A DNA stretch of 64,000 nt from Breznakia pachnodae (GTDB taxonomy: Bacteria > Bacillota_I > Bacilli_A > Erysipelotrichales > Erysipelotrichaceae). Position numbers and translations under genes: made by a program. Within the stretch, counting starts at the first letter, position 1. Each line of letters opens with the position of its first letter. The notes beneath the pieces are model-generated. The model was not told the DNA's origin and searched no databases. It worked only from the letters and a program-made list of their open reading frames with translations. Below are positions 27,906-41,154 of the stretch, piece after piece. The stretch covers positions 992,001 to 1,056,000 of the forward strand of contig NZ_JAUSUR010000001.1 in assembly GCF_030814225.1 (NCBI RefSeq), given 5' to 3'.

Positions 27906-28735
27906 TATAATACTCTTTTCAAAGTTTTCAACACTCCTTGTTCATTGTTACTTTCACAAACGTCATTGGCAACTGCCTTTACTCGATCACTGGCATTTTC
28001 CATCGCAATACCATACTTTGCATACTGCAGCATTTCGATATCATTTCCACCATCACCAAAAGCAATTACATTATCTCTACTAAAACCCCAACGATTGCAT
28101 AAAAAGTCTACTGCAGTACCTTTATTAAAGCCAGGTACAATTAAATCAATACATCCATGACCACTATCAATTAGTTCAATTAGGTGTCCAATACGTTCAC
28201 TAAGAATCTCATAGTATTCTTTTATTTTACCTTCAGGAACTAGTAACGCAAATTTTAGAATTTCATCATCTTTAATTTCATAAAAGTCATTAACTTCTTC
28301 CAAACTATGATAAAACAATTTCATTAAATCACGAAAACGATTATTTCCCGTTTTCACATATGCTGCTTTTTTCCCACAGACCTCTGTTAATATTTCAGGA
28401 TATTCTTCTACCACATCAATGATTTCTTTGACTACAGTATCCTCAATCTTTACTGAAAACAACTCTTCATGATTCTCCATAATCAATGCACCATTTTCTG
28501 ATACATAGGTAATCTGATCATCTAAGTCTGGAAAGAAGGATTTTAACTGGTAATACTGATTTCCACTTGCAACTACAAACTTCCCATCATTTGCTTTTAG
28601 TTTTGCGAATACTTCATCAAATAGTTCTCGATCATAATCTTGATTAACACCAATCAATTCCCCATCTTCATTTACGATTGGATCCTGTCTTAGGAAGGTC
28701 CCATCCATATCAACTACCACTAACTTAATATCCAT
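27905..28735 (-). CDS. Cof-type HAD-family sugar phosphatase
   Basis: A 276-residue HAD hydrolase with motif I VVDMDGTFL (nucleophile Asp), motif II VVASGN, the Lys of motif III in FNKGTAVDFL and motif IV FGDGGNDIEMLQYAKYGIAM. The mobile cap between motifs II and III is of the Cof (C2) type. Such enzymes dephosphorylate sugar phosphates or nucleotides. It lies just downstream of the two-GH1 cellobiose-type operon and may ease sugar-phosphate stress, though a weak hairpin separates them. Confidence 0.88.
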   Translation of the reverse strand: MDIKLVVVDMDGTFLRQDPIVNEDGELIGVNQDYDRELFDEVFAKLKANDGKFVVASGNQYYQLKSFFPDLDDQITYVSENGALIMENHEELFSVKIEDTVVKEIIDVVEEYPEILTEVCGKKAAYVKTGNNRFRDLMKLFYHSLEEVNDFYEIKDDEILKFALLVPEGKIKEYYEILSERIGHLIELIDSGHGCIDLIVPGFNKGTAVDFLCNRWGFSRDNVIAFGDGGNDIEMLQYAKYGIAMENASDRVKAVANDVCESNNEQGVLKTLKRVL

Positions 28736-28781
28736 TTTCTCACCTGTCCTTTTCTTTATTATAATGGAAAGACATAAGATA

Positions 28782-28799
28782 GGCTACCCTAAGGTAGCC
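28782..28799 (-). terminator. Hairpin after GH1 copy 2
   Basis: GGCTACC (28782-28788) with GGTAGCC (28793-28799). The T-run on minus is poor, so it may only weaken read-through into the HAD gene. Confidence 0.5.
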
Positions 28800-28805
28800 A
28801 TTGTT

Positions 28806-33187
<4,382 letters not shown>

Positions 33188-33235
33188 ATATTTCCTCTTT
33201 CTTTCTTAAATTAGATAGGTCCTAACGATTCCTAT

Positions 33236-33535
33236 TTACTTTTCTGCGTAAAGCTTTCTAGCTAACTTCATAATATTTGGACAATTCGCTACAGCGTAAT
33301 CAAACGAAGGGATTGCATCTGCAGGTAATCCAGTATTCTCCTTAATTTCTTTCATTCGATAAGATACTTGTGGTCCAACTAAAATGATATCGTATTTTTG
33401 ATATACATCTTGATATTCACCAAGACCAACAGCCTTGATTTCTAATTCTTCCCCATTTTCTTTCCAATACGTCTCCATTTTTTTCATTAAAATGCTTGTA
33501 GACATTCCCCCAGCACATACTAATAATATTTTCAT
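33236..33535 (-). CDS. PTS EIIB, lactose/cellobiose family
   Basis: A 99-residue cytoplasmic domain with the phosphocysteine in the N-terminal P-loop-like motif MKILLVCAGGMSTSIL (Cys7). It passes phosphate from EIIA (14 bases upstream) to sugar in EIIC (about 50 bases downstream). Size and motif match CelA/ChbB. Confidence 0.92.
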   Translation of the reverse strand: MKILLVCAGGMSTSILMKKMETYWKENGEELEIKAVGLGEYQDVYQKYDIILVGPQVSYRMKEIKENTGLPADAIPSFDYAVANCPNIMKLARKLYAEK

Positions 33536-33549
33536 CTTGTTTTCCTTTC

Positions 33550-33864
33550 TTACTTGTTTTTATAAAGTAGTATGATTTCTTTGATCAACTCAGCAGCAAG
33601 CATGCTTGTCATTAAATGATCCTGCGAATGAATAAGCAGAACATTGATATCTTGCTTATCACCATTAGCTTCTGCAAACAATAAATCAGTCTGGGCTTTG
33701 TGTGCCAGTGTTGCAGCTTCATCTGATTTCTTTAAAAGTTCCTCAGCCTCATCTATATTACCGGCTTTTGCTTCTTCCAAAGCTCGAAACGCAAACGAAC
33801 GTGCGTCTCCTGAATTTGCAATAATACTCATAGATACTAAGTCTGTTGCACTATTTTCATCCAT
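33550..33864 (-). CDS. PTS EIIA, lactose/cellobiose family
   Basis: A 104-residue helical EIIA with the phosphohistidine in LLIHSQDHLMTSM. The start is ATG 33864, behind GAAGGAGGAACAAG; the longer frame to 33918 runs over the ribosome site and the -10/operator region. It is the first gene of the operon EIIA-EIIB-EIIC-GH1-GH1. Confidence 0.92.
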   Translation of the reverse strand: MDENSATDLVSMSIIANSGDARSFAFRALEEAKAGNIDEAEELLKKSDEAATLAHKAQTDLLFAEANGDKQDINVLLIHSQDHLMTSMLAAELIKEIILLYKNK

Positions 33865-33908
33865 CTTGTTCCTCCTTCGTATTAATCTAAGTGCCAGATA
33901 AGCACCTC

Positions 33909-33947
33909 GTATACACAAATATTAGTGTATAAACCATATAGTGTCAA
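33909..33947 (-). promoter_or_regulatory. Sigma-A promoter of cellobiose-type operon with dyad over the -10 box
   Basis: Minus-strand TTGACA (33947-33942), a 17-base spacer and TAATAT (33924-33919). The dyad TATACAC-N8-GTGTATA (33910-33931) covers the -10 box. No sigma-54 -24/-12 motif was seen. Confidence 0.75.
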
Positions 33948-34328
33948 AATACAGAAGCAGACTTAATTTTTACTTTTTATACAGTAATTTTCTAGTATAT
34001 ACACAATTTTTGTCATAAAATCTCCTTTTTTTATCAATTTATGTTCTTTTTTAGTTTAGTGTATAAGTTTTCCTTCTGTTTTCTTTCTTGTGTTTAATTA
34101 ATTTTATGAGCGTATATCTTTTACTAACTTTCAAAATACTTATTCTCTTTTTTGATTCCCCATTTTCCAATCAAAAATAATGGTTTTTATCACTTATACT
34201 GATATTATTACGTCTTTTTTACACTTTAATCCCCACTTTGTATACCATTTCTTACCTTTTTACATACACTGTCCTCCCTTTTCTATACAGAAACAAAAAA
34301 ATTATAATGATTATGCTATAATGCAAGT
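33948..34328. promoter_or_regulatory. Intergenic cluster of TATACA/TGTATA sites
   Basis: This 380-base gap between the divergent cellobiose operon and the DUF3284 gene holds further exact TATACA/TGTATA copies at 33978, 33998, 34060, 34240 and 34284, and near-copies at 34194 and 34263. Together with the operator at 33910-33931, that makes seven exact sites. The same half-site forms a dyad in front of the LevR-like gene. It also contains the extended -10 box of DUF3284 (34317-34322). Confidence 0.45.
34314..34322 (+). promoter_or_regulatory. Extended -10 promoter giving a probably leaderless mRNA
   Basis: TG-C-TATAAT, with TATAAT at 34317-34322. The start ATG of the next gene is at 34329, just where transcription should begin. 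No Shine-Dalgarno sequence lies between. Confidence 0.55.
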
Positions 34329-34826
34329 ATGAAAATAACAAGAACGCTACAAATCACAGAACAAGAATTCTATGATTATCTGGAAAATGATGTAATAGCT
34401 AATGTTGCAGACTGCACCCAACGTACAATCAAAGTAAAGGATGTAAAGAAAGGACTGCGCTATACAAAGCAGGGTGATGATGTCTACAATCGTGTGGATA
34501 TTACAGTACTCGACTATGAACGAGGGAAATTCTATAAGTCAAAGATTAAATCTATGGCAGATACAATTACCTTATCTTATGAAACTTCAGTAGTTGAAAA
34601 AGGATTGCAGATTATCTTTCATCAACATATTGAAAGTTTTGAAAATAAGAAACAAAAGAAGTTGATGAGAATGTTTAGTGAAGGTGTCTACTATGGAAGA
34701 ATGAGTGATACTCTTTATGATATTCAAAAAAAGATAGTTAATTTAAGAGAAGGTATTGAAGAAAAACCATTACCGCAAGTGAAAGAACATAAGCATTTGA
34801 AGAAATTGATTGCAAAAAAAAGTTGA
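34329..34826 (+). CDS. DUF3284-family protein
   Basis: A 165-residue protein of the type that accompanies cellobiose PTS operons. It has an N-terminal MKITRTLQITEQEFYDYL region and a central beta-rich part with YETSVVEKGLQIIFHQHIES, possibly START-like. The biochemical role is unknown. Divergent from the cellobiose operon and convergent with the LevR-like regulator. The start fits the family N-terminus, yet there is no ribosome site and a TATAAT box ends six bases upstream, so the mRNA is probably leaderless. Confidence 0.75.
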   Translation: MKITRTLQITEQEFYDYLENDVIANVADCTQRTIKVKDVKKGLRYTKQGDDVYNRVDITVLDYERGKFYKSKIKSMADTITLSYETSVVEKGLQIIFHQHIESFENKKQKKLMRMFSEGVYYGRMSDTLYDIQKKIVNLREGIEEKPLPQVKEHKHLKKLIAKKS

Positions 34827-34850
34827 GTCGCCATGGACTCAGCTTTTTTA
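34813..34850. terminator. Bidirectional terminator, DUF3284 / LevR-like
   Basis: An A-run and GTTGAGTC, loop GCCATG, GACTCAGC and a T-run (about 34814-34849). It serves both convergent genes. Confidence 0.85.
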
Positions 34851-37484
34851 TATCTTCTTTATAATCATTATAATCGTTGCTATCTCATTATCATCAATTA
34901 TAATATTAAAACTCTTTTCTAACCTTCTTAATAGCTTTCTAGTAGAGTTATATTCGTCTTTAAAGACACCAATAATTTTACTCTTCTCACTATTCTCAAC
35001 AACTGCATTACCATCCAACAAGCGCTCAATCAGACAAGCCAGATGCATAAACAAACCAACTCGCTGGTCTTCACTCATTGGATATAACACTCCAAATTCA
35101 TCAAGTACATCTGGGAGTATTGTTTTTAACTTTGGTACTGATACATATTTAAACTGTTCCTCAAAGTACTTATACACTTCACTGTAGTCAATCGCATTTG
35201 ATTTTACTGGTTCAAACATTAGAATTCGATCCAAATCTTCTCTAGAGTTTTCAAATATCTTTCCAATAGAGATAAATGGAATTCCTAACAGTTTAGGATC
35301 ATAAGTTCCAACAAACGTATGAATACGATAGGTTCTCTGTAATTCTATCACTTCTTTTAAAAGTTTATCGCGCTCAGAAATGGCTAACGGAATTACTTTC
35401 ATTCCCAGTTTCGAGTATTGATTAATATATCGTTTTAACTGAAGTGCTCCACCTTCTCCTGTATGACAGAGAGTTACAACAATATCACTGTGCTTCTCTT
35501 CATTACGACTCATTTTATTAATTTCCAGATTTGCCATATGATAGACATAATCAATATCACTTTCCATTGAGCACTTACGAGCAATATCAATTCCCACTAA
35601 CGTTATTGGAATATTCATATAACGAATCTTTACATCAATCTCCTCAGCAATCGTTTCAATCATTGTTTTGATCGAACCCATATCATAGATAACAATCACA
35701 CCTTGACCTTTATCAATCTTTTCAATCAGCGTTTTGATTTCCTGCATTGCCTGTTGTGTTTCAATCTCTAACTTTAAATCATAACTATAGGCATTATTAC
35801 ACTGGGTAAGTGCATTGGTAACATCTCTAAGTGAACTTGCTGTACCATTTCCATGCAAGATATACAATAGAACTGGATTGCCTTCATTTTCATTTTCATC
35901 TGATTCAATCAAGAACATGGAAACAATAATAACTTCCTCTATTGGTAATTCAAGATTAAGTTGATGTTTCAGTAAATCAGCAAACTGCGTACTAGCAGCA
36001 TATTCCTGTGGATACTTTTGAATAATATTTACAATTTGTTCATTCTTTACTCTTTGATGACTTGAGTTTAATGTCATTAAAGAATTCACATGCAGACACA
36101 AACCATAGAATACATTTGATTTAAATTCTTTTCCTAAATCCTTTTTACATCCTTCAAGAAATTTTCTTACCAATCGAATAATCCTATGATCTACAATCTT
36201 TGACAACTGATCCAAATCATTCGCATTATTATTAAAATCATGAAAGTATCGATATTTTTTAAATAGAAATTGAATATGTGTATTAATAACATTCTCTATG
36301 CTACTACTATTAATACCACGATCAGTTAATTCATCATATTGCTTTCTAATCTCAGCATACAAATCATCTTCATGATATTTATCACCATCACCAGGTTTAT
36401 AACTTTGTGCAGTCTTATCATAAATCATTACATCACTAATATTAAGGATTGATAGAACAATAGGTTCTAAATCTTTAACATTCAACAATCCTTTCTTTAT
36501 ATCACCTTTAAAATCATTTAAGCACACATGAATATCTTCTTCTTTATCATTTACCACACGTACATATGCATTAGCACAAGCTGCTTTTATTTCTAACAGT
36601 AATTCTTTCACATTGAATGCAAACTCAGTAAGTAACAATGCCTTAATTGCTTCAGTTGTGACTTCAATAAAACAATCTGAGTTCATTGCTTCAATCGTAA
36701 ATAAATGATTTATCAATTCTAATCGCTCACTCATTGGACGATCTTTTAATTCTGGGAGTTCAATCGTAACTGGAATCTTACGATTAAACAGACTTACTCC
36801 CTGAGGCGAACAAGCCAATAGTAAGACTACATCAGAGAAATCAGCAGATCTGCTTTTATCTTCACTGAATAATTTACCAGTATCAAGAAGTTCTAGAATT
36901 CTACTTTGTTGTTTTGCATCAAGCATATCAACGTTATCAATAAAAAGTACGCCACCTCTGGCTCTAGCAAAACTGTTTGTTTCCAAGTCATCATCTTTTC
37001 CAAATAACTCATCGCTTAACATAGTAATACTTTTGGCATAATGACGACAATTGATTTTCACAAACGGTGCCTCTTCATCAAACACTCTATTTTCTACTGC
37101 AAATTGAAACATCAGATATGCGAATGAAGTTGTTCCACATCCATTCTTTGATGCTAACAAAACATTTAAACTTTTACGTGGATATAATACAGCTGCTTTT
37201 GCTAGTTGAATCGCATTTTTTAAACTTCCATCATGACCAACCAATTTCGTGAAAGCAGAATTTTCCTCTGTATTATTATTCTCATGAGGCAATTTATATA
37301 AAACCGGTCGTGTATTGGTCTTAATAAGCAAGCCATCTTTTACTAAGTCATTTAATAAGGCACTTACATTTGATCGCTGCATATCAAGTACATCAGCAAC
37401 CGTCTTCGTTTCAATTCCTTCTTCATTTTTTGTATAGATTTCTTTTTGCACAAATTCATAGACAAGTTCTTTTGTGGTCTTCAT
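34848..37484 (-). CDS. LevR-like PRD regulator with degenerate AAA+ domain
   Basis: An 878-residue protein started at ATG 37484 behind GGAGGAA. Order: winged helix (about 1-65), sigma-54-activator-type AAA+ region (about 80-330), PRD, mannose-type EIIA-like domain (VLLYILHGNGTASS, with the phosphohistidine), EIIB-like remnant and a C-terminal PRD. The AAA+ part is damaged: the Walker A position reads SKNGCGTTS, lacking the lysine, and the segment after DELFG (KDDDLETNSFARARGG) lacks the GAFTGA loop that contacts sigma-54. Walker B GGVLFIDNVD survives. It therefore probably regulates sigma-A promoters. The local cellobiose operon is the likely target, with phosphorylation of PRD/EIIA residues as the signal. 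Confidence 0.85.
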   Translation of the reverse strand: MKTTKELVYEFVQKEIYTKNEEGIETKTVADVLDMQRSNVSALLNDLVKDGLLIKTNTRPVLYKLPHENNNTEENSAFTKLVGHDGSLKNAIQLAKAAVLYPRKSLNVLLASKNGCGTTSFAYLMFQFAVENRVFDEEAPFVKINCRHYAKSITMLSDELFGKDDDLETNSFARARGGVLFIDNVDMLDAKQQSRILELLDTGKLFSEDKSRSADFSDVVLLLACSPQGVSLFNRKIPVTIELPELKDRPMSERLELINHLFTIEAMNSDCFIEVTTEAIKALLLTEFAFNVKELLLEIKAACANAYVRVVNDKEEDIHVCLNDFKGDIKKGLLNVKDLEPIVLSILNISDVMIYDKTAQSYKPGDGDKYHEDDLYAEIRKQYDELTDRGINSSSIENVINTHIQFLFKKYRYFHDFNNNANDLDQLSKIVDHRIIRLVRKFLEGCKKDLGKEFKSNVFYGLCLHVNSLMTLNSSHQRVKNEQIVNIIQKYPQEYAASTQFADLLKHQLNLELPIEEVIIVSMFLIESDENENEGNPVLLYILHGNGTASSLRDVTNALTQCNNAYSYDLKLEIETQQAMQEIKTLIEKIDKGQGVIVIYDMGSIKTMIETIAEEIDVKIRYMNIPITLVGIDIARKCSMESDIDYVYHMANLEINKMSRNEEKHSDIVVTLCHTGEGGALQLKRYINQYSKLGMKVIPLAISERDKLLKEVIELQRTYRIHTFVGTYDPKLLGIPFISIGKIFENSREDLDRILMFEPVKSNAIDYSEVYKYFEEQFKYVSVPKLKTILPDVLDEFGVLYPMSEDQRVGLFMHLACLIERLLDGNAVVENSEKSKIIGVFKDEYNSTRKLLRRLEKSFNIIIDDNEIATIIMIIKKI

Positions 37485-37517
37485 AACTAGTTCCTCCAAG
37501 TCATACACTAAACTCTT

Positions 37518-37542
37518 CTGTATAATAACAAAAGTTATACAG
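37518..37542 (-). promoter_or_regulatory. Dyad upstream of the LevR-like gene
   Basis: CTGTATAA (37518-37525) and TTATACAG (37535-37542), perfect 8-bp arms around 9 bases. It shares the TATACA half-site with the cellobiose operon operator, consistent with autoregulation. Confidence 0.55.
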
Positions 37543-37683
37543 AAAGTGCAAATTTATACTTTCATTATATTTTCTATGTCTGTAATATGCAATCAAATAT
37601 GAAAATACTATGTGTCGTATGTATCATAATCTGTCTGTTTTATTTCTTTAATGTAATAGAATTACAATTTAAAACAAATAAAA

Positions 37684-37702
37684 ACTCTTGAAAACAAGAG
37701 TC
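37684..37702 (-). terminator. Terminator of MFS gene
   Basis: Minus-strand ACTCTTG-loop-CAAGAGT followed by TTTTTA, about 15-30 bases after the MFS stop. Confidence 0.75.
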
Positions 37703-37716
37703 TCTGAAATACTATT

Positions 37717-38979
37717 TTATTTTTTTAGTTCTTGTTTATTCACACTAAATTTTCTTAATCGTGAAGTAATAACAAACCCAGCAATTGGAAATATAATTCC
37801 AAATAGTAATCCTACTCTTAGACCTGCATGCTCTATGCCAAAGATAGTATAGAAGTTACTTATAATCTCATTATTCCCTAGATAATCACTTACCATTCCA
37901 ACTGACCATGGACCTATTGAACAGCCAATATCACCACAGAACGCAAGGATTGCAAACATCCATGTTCCTGCCATTGGAAAGTAATCTGCACATAAGGAGA
38001 TTGTTCCTGGCCACAGTAAACTAATACCAATCCCTGCACCAATACAACCCACTACTGATAATGCTGGGATACTTGCTACTGATAACAATAAGAAACTACA
38101 AGCAGTTAGTAATGTTCCATATCTCATTAACTTAAGTACATTAATCTTACTTCCCTTTTTACCATACATAAAACGACAAAGAGCAAATACCAACGCAAAA
38201 CTACCAATCCCAATCACATCACCAATTGTTTTTGATAACTCTAGCTCCAACTCAAAGAATGTTGATATCCATTGTGATGTAATTTGTTCACTTGCTCCAC
38301 CACATAAAATTAGGAAAAAACATAAGATGAAGTATGGACTTTTACGAATTATTTTCGAAGATGTTTGCTCTTCACTTGGAACTGGATCTAAAATAGGTAT
38401 TTTAGAAAATGCCACAGTACTCAGAAGTGGAAATATCATCCAGAATATTACAATCCACTGCCAGTGTTCTGCTCCAATCAAAAACAGCAAGAATGTTGTA
38501 ATTAATATAACTGCTAGTTGTCCCCAAGCAAAGAAGGAATGAAGTACACTCATAGCTGCTGTTTTTTCTTTTGATGGTAGCGCATTAATAATTGGACTTA
38601 ATAACAACTCTAATAAACCACCTGAACAAGAGAACAACAATGTTCCTAAGACAAAGCCAATAAATGGTTGGTCTGGAAAGAGAATTGGTGCTGTATTAAA
38701 TAATGCAAATCCTACAAATGCCAAAAATGAAGCAGCAACTGAAAATACTCGAAATCCATACTTATCTACTGCCTTGGCAAATGCTAAATCAGTTATAACC
38801 TGGGTTATAAAATTAATAGCTGCTAATAATCCTAAATCAGTTAATTTTAAATTGTAAATCGTCATAAGTGGAACAAACAATAATGGTGTCATATTAATAA
38901 CAATTGATTGTACAAAGTTACCTAAATAACATGCATATACTGTTGACTTATAAGATTGATTACTCACTTGTGTTTCCAT
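37717..38979 (-). CDS. Major facilitator superfamily transporter
   Basis: A 420-residue, twelve-helix protein started at ATG 38979. The start overlaps the last 20 bases of the ROK gene, so translation is coupled. Helix 1 begins YACYLGNFVQSIVINMTPLL, and the loop after helix 2 and the start of helix 7 follow the MFS pattern of two six-helix halves. Some features resemble sugar/fucose-type MFS importers, but I cannot name the substrate. The ROK partner suggests sugar-dependent control. Confidence 0.82.
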   Translation of the reverse strand: METQVSNQSYKSTVYACYLGNFVQSIVINMTPLLFVPLMTIYNLKLTDLGLLAAINFITQVITDLAFAKAVDKYGFRVFSVAASFLAFVGFALFNTAPILFPDQPFIGFVLGTLLFSCSGGLLELLLSPIINALPSKEKTAAMSVLHSFFAWGQLAVILITTFLLFLIGAEHWQWIVIFWMIFPLLSTVAFSKIPILDPVPSEEQTSSKIIRKSPYFILCFFLILCGGASEQITSQWISTFFELELELSKTIGDVIGIGSFALVFALCRFMYGKKGSKINVLKLMRYGTLLTACSFLLLSVASIPALSVVGCIGAGIGISLLWPGTISLCADYFPMAGTWMFAILAFCGDIGCSIGPWSVGMVSDYLGNNEIISNFYTIFGIEHAGLRVGLLFGIIFPIAGFVITSRLRKFSVNKQELKK

Positions 38980-39955
38980 TTTCAAATAACTCCATAATTG
39001 TTTTATACTGCAGGCCACGCCAAATATCTTCTTCATTATCTTCGTGATATTCCACAAACATTTGATAACTACTATTTAAATAATTTTCAGATTTCTTTAC
39101 TACACGATTATGCAATGCTTTTCTTATTATTTCACCAGATAACACGATACGATCTGGATCCAAGAAACTTGATACAATCGTAAGTAGATGTGACACAATA
39201 TCCACATATTCATCATCACTCATAAAGGATTGAAGCCACCTATTGATACTTTTTTCTCCATATGGAATCAATCCGATTTCACCAGCGTAATGACTCTTTC
39301 CATATAGAATATTATCATTTACTAGAAATGCACTTCCCAGCCCAATTTCAGTTAAATACAAGTATGCTATATTTTTCATATCATTGTTGTGATTTGATTT
39401 ATATCCTAGCATCATTAAGTTAACATCATTCTCAATATATACAGGAATATCCATTTGTTCTTTAATCTCTGAAATTATTGTTATTTTAGAAAAACTTCCA
39501 TAATGATCAGTATAGTAATCATATCCTTCTATAATTCCTTCGACTCCAAAACTGATACACGAGGCCATATATTCTCGCTGTAAGAAACACAACCTTTCAG
39601 TTAATTGATCAACAGATTCAAACGTGAATATTTGTTTATACATAACGGATTCATAAAATACATGGAATACTTTTATTTCAGCAGTTGTTCTATGCAAATA
39701 AACACTTATTAAACAATATGCATGCGGATGAAAGGTATATCTGTTTGGACATCTTCCACCACTGGATGCATCCTTTCCAATATTAACAATTTTGTTTCCC
39801 TCTTCTAGCTCAATCAAGATAGAACGAACCGTTGATTGTGATAAACCAGTAACCTCTATAATGTCATTCATTGTTGCTGTCTGCATCTGATAAACATCCT
39901 TTAACACCAATACTGTATTCAACTGTTTTACGTCTTCTGAAATATAATGTTTCAT
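38960..39955 (-). CDS. ROK-family transcriptional regulator
   Basis: A 331-residue protein started at ATG 39955 (GGTGAT upstream). The N-terminal winged helix (TATMNDIIEVTGLSQSTVRSIL) is followed by a ROK domain with VYIENDVNLMMLG, but the region that in ROK kinases binds zinc and ATP is poorly kept (HYAGEIGLIPYG; no CxCGxxGC). It is thus a sugar-sensing repressor rather than a kinase. Co-transcribed with the MFS gene. Confidence 0.82.
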   Translation of the reverse strand: MKHYISEDVKQLNTVLVLKDVYQMQTATMNDIIEVTGLSQSTVRSILIELEEGNKIVNIGKDASSGGRCPNRYTFHPHAYCLISVYLHRTTAEIKVFHVFYESVMYKQIFTFESVDQLTERLCFLQREYMASCISFGVEGIIEGYDYYTDHYGSFSKITIISEIKEQMDIPVYIENDVNLMMLGYKSNHNNDMKNIAYLYLTEIGLGSAFLVNDNILYGKSHYAGEIGLIPYGEKSINRWLQSFMSDDEYVDIVSHLLTIVSSFLDPDRIVLSGEIIRKALHNRVVKKSENYLNSSYQMFVEYHEDNEEDIWRGLQYKTIMELFENGNTSE

Positions 39956-40028
39956 AAAATCACCACTTTTATTTACCCTTAATAAAAGTATATAGAGAAC
40001 TGAAGAATTTGTCAAATTAATCAAAAAA

Positions 40029-40056
40029 ATCATACAATAGAAAATATTTGTATGAT
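40029..40056 (-). terminator. Terminator of the SIS-domain gene
   Basis: ATCATACAA (40029-40037) with TTGTATGAT (40048-40056), and a seven-A run at 40023-40029 that reads as a T-run on minus. Confidence 0.85.
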
Positions 40057-40067
40057 TTTTATATTAT

Positions 40068-41132
40068 TTATGCTTTTGTTTTTATCTTTTGTTCAAAGTC
40101 ATAGTTTGTAAGATTATAACTAAGTAAATCTAGTTCACTACATATACACTCAGAAAAGGTTTGAAACGGAACAATACTATTAATTACATTTAAGTTATAA
40201 TCACTGTTACCGTCAATATACAATACTTTTTGATCATTATAATCTTTAGCATTACTAATCATAAATACATGGTCTGTCAATCCTTTACAAGCTGTAAATA
40301 GTTGTTTCATTCGCTCATGGCATTGACTATTATTATCTATAAATATTATTGCATGATCTTTTCTAATCTCATATGTTGGTCCATGAACAAATTCTTCCAT
40401 CTCATATGCATTCGTTGCAGAGCCAATCATTTCATTCAACTTTAAAGCACCCTCTAAAGCGACTCCATAGCTGCTACCAATACCAACAAGCATCATCCTT
40501 CTACAATTCAGGAATGATTTCTTATTTTCCTCATAGAACTTCTTTGCTTGTATCCTAGTATTATCTAATTTTGCAATTTCTACTTCTATTTTTGATATTT
40601 CTTTTTTCTTTTGTGCCTCTTTCCATTTGTTTAATCTGCTAGCAACTTCAACTGCAAATATCATAAGAAAAACATTTGAACAAGGAAATCCTTTTGCAAC
40701 ATAGTAGTCATCACTTCCACTCCCATACTCATAAACATGTTCACAATATTCTTTGATTGGCGCATTTTTATTTGTCGTTAATACGCATACGTCATGTTTC
40801 AATTCTTTTGCTTTTTTTACTGCCTCTATCGTATTAGTACTTTTTCCTGATTGTGACATACATATTATAAAAGATTGATTATCATAACTATTATCATACA
40901 TAGTATATGTAAGCGGCCAAACAACTTTTACTTCTAAATTCAATAGTTCCTGTAAATACCATTTTGCTGACATCGCAATATTATAAGAAGATCCTGATGC
41001 TACAATCACAATTCTTCGACGTTCTTTTTCTACAAAATACTCAACTAAGTTTCCTATTCTTTTATCTTTTTCTTTAATTATCTGTTCACACAATGATGGT
41101 GCTTTTTCCATATAATCAAACATATTTTTCAT
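40068..41132 (-). CDS. SIS-domain protein, FrlB/GfrF-like deglycase candidate
   Basis: A 354-residue protein with two SIS (sugar isomerase) domains: VASGSSYNIAMSAKWYLQ and MSQSGKSTNTIEAVKKAK in the first, GIGSSYGVALEGALKLNEM and EMEEFVHGP in the second. This resembles the isomerase half of GlmS and fructoselysine- or glucoselysine-6-P deglycases. As last gene of a mannose-family PTS operon it fits a gfr-like role: splitting an imported amino-sugar adduct phosphate into hexose-6-P and amine. The substrate is inferred only from context. Confidence 0.8.
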   Translation of the reverse strand: MKNMFDYMEKAPSLCEQIIKEKDKRIGNLVEYFVEKERRRIVIVASGSSYNIAMSAKWYLQELLNLEVKVVWPLTYTMYDNSYDNQSFIICMSQSGKSTNTIEAVKKAKELKHDVCVLTTNKNAPIKEYCEHVYEYGSGSDDYYVAKGFPCSNVFLMIFAVEVASRLNKWKEAQKKKEISKIEVEIAKLDNTRIQAKKFYEENKKSFLNCRRMMLVGIGSSYGVALEGALKLNEMIGSATNAYEMEEFVHGPTYEIRKDHAIIFIDNNSQCHERMKQLFTACKGLTDHVFMISNAKDYNDQKVLYIDGNSDYNLNVINSIVPFQTFSECICSELDLLSYNLTNYDFEQKIKTKA

Positions 41133-41154
41133 ATCTTCACCTCTCTATCTAACT

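Noticed and set aside
33909..33947. Sigma-54 promoter for the cellobiose operon, expected from a LevR-type regulator
   Set aside because: No TGGCAC-N5-TTGC motif. TTGACA-17-TAATAT is present instead.
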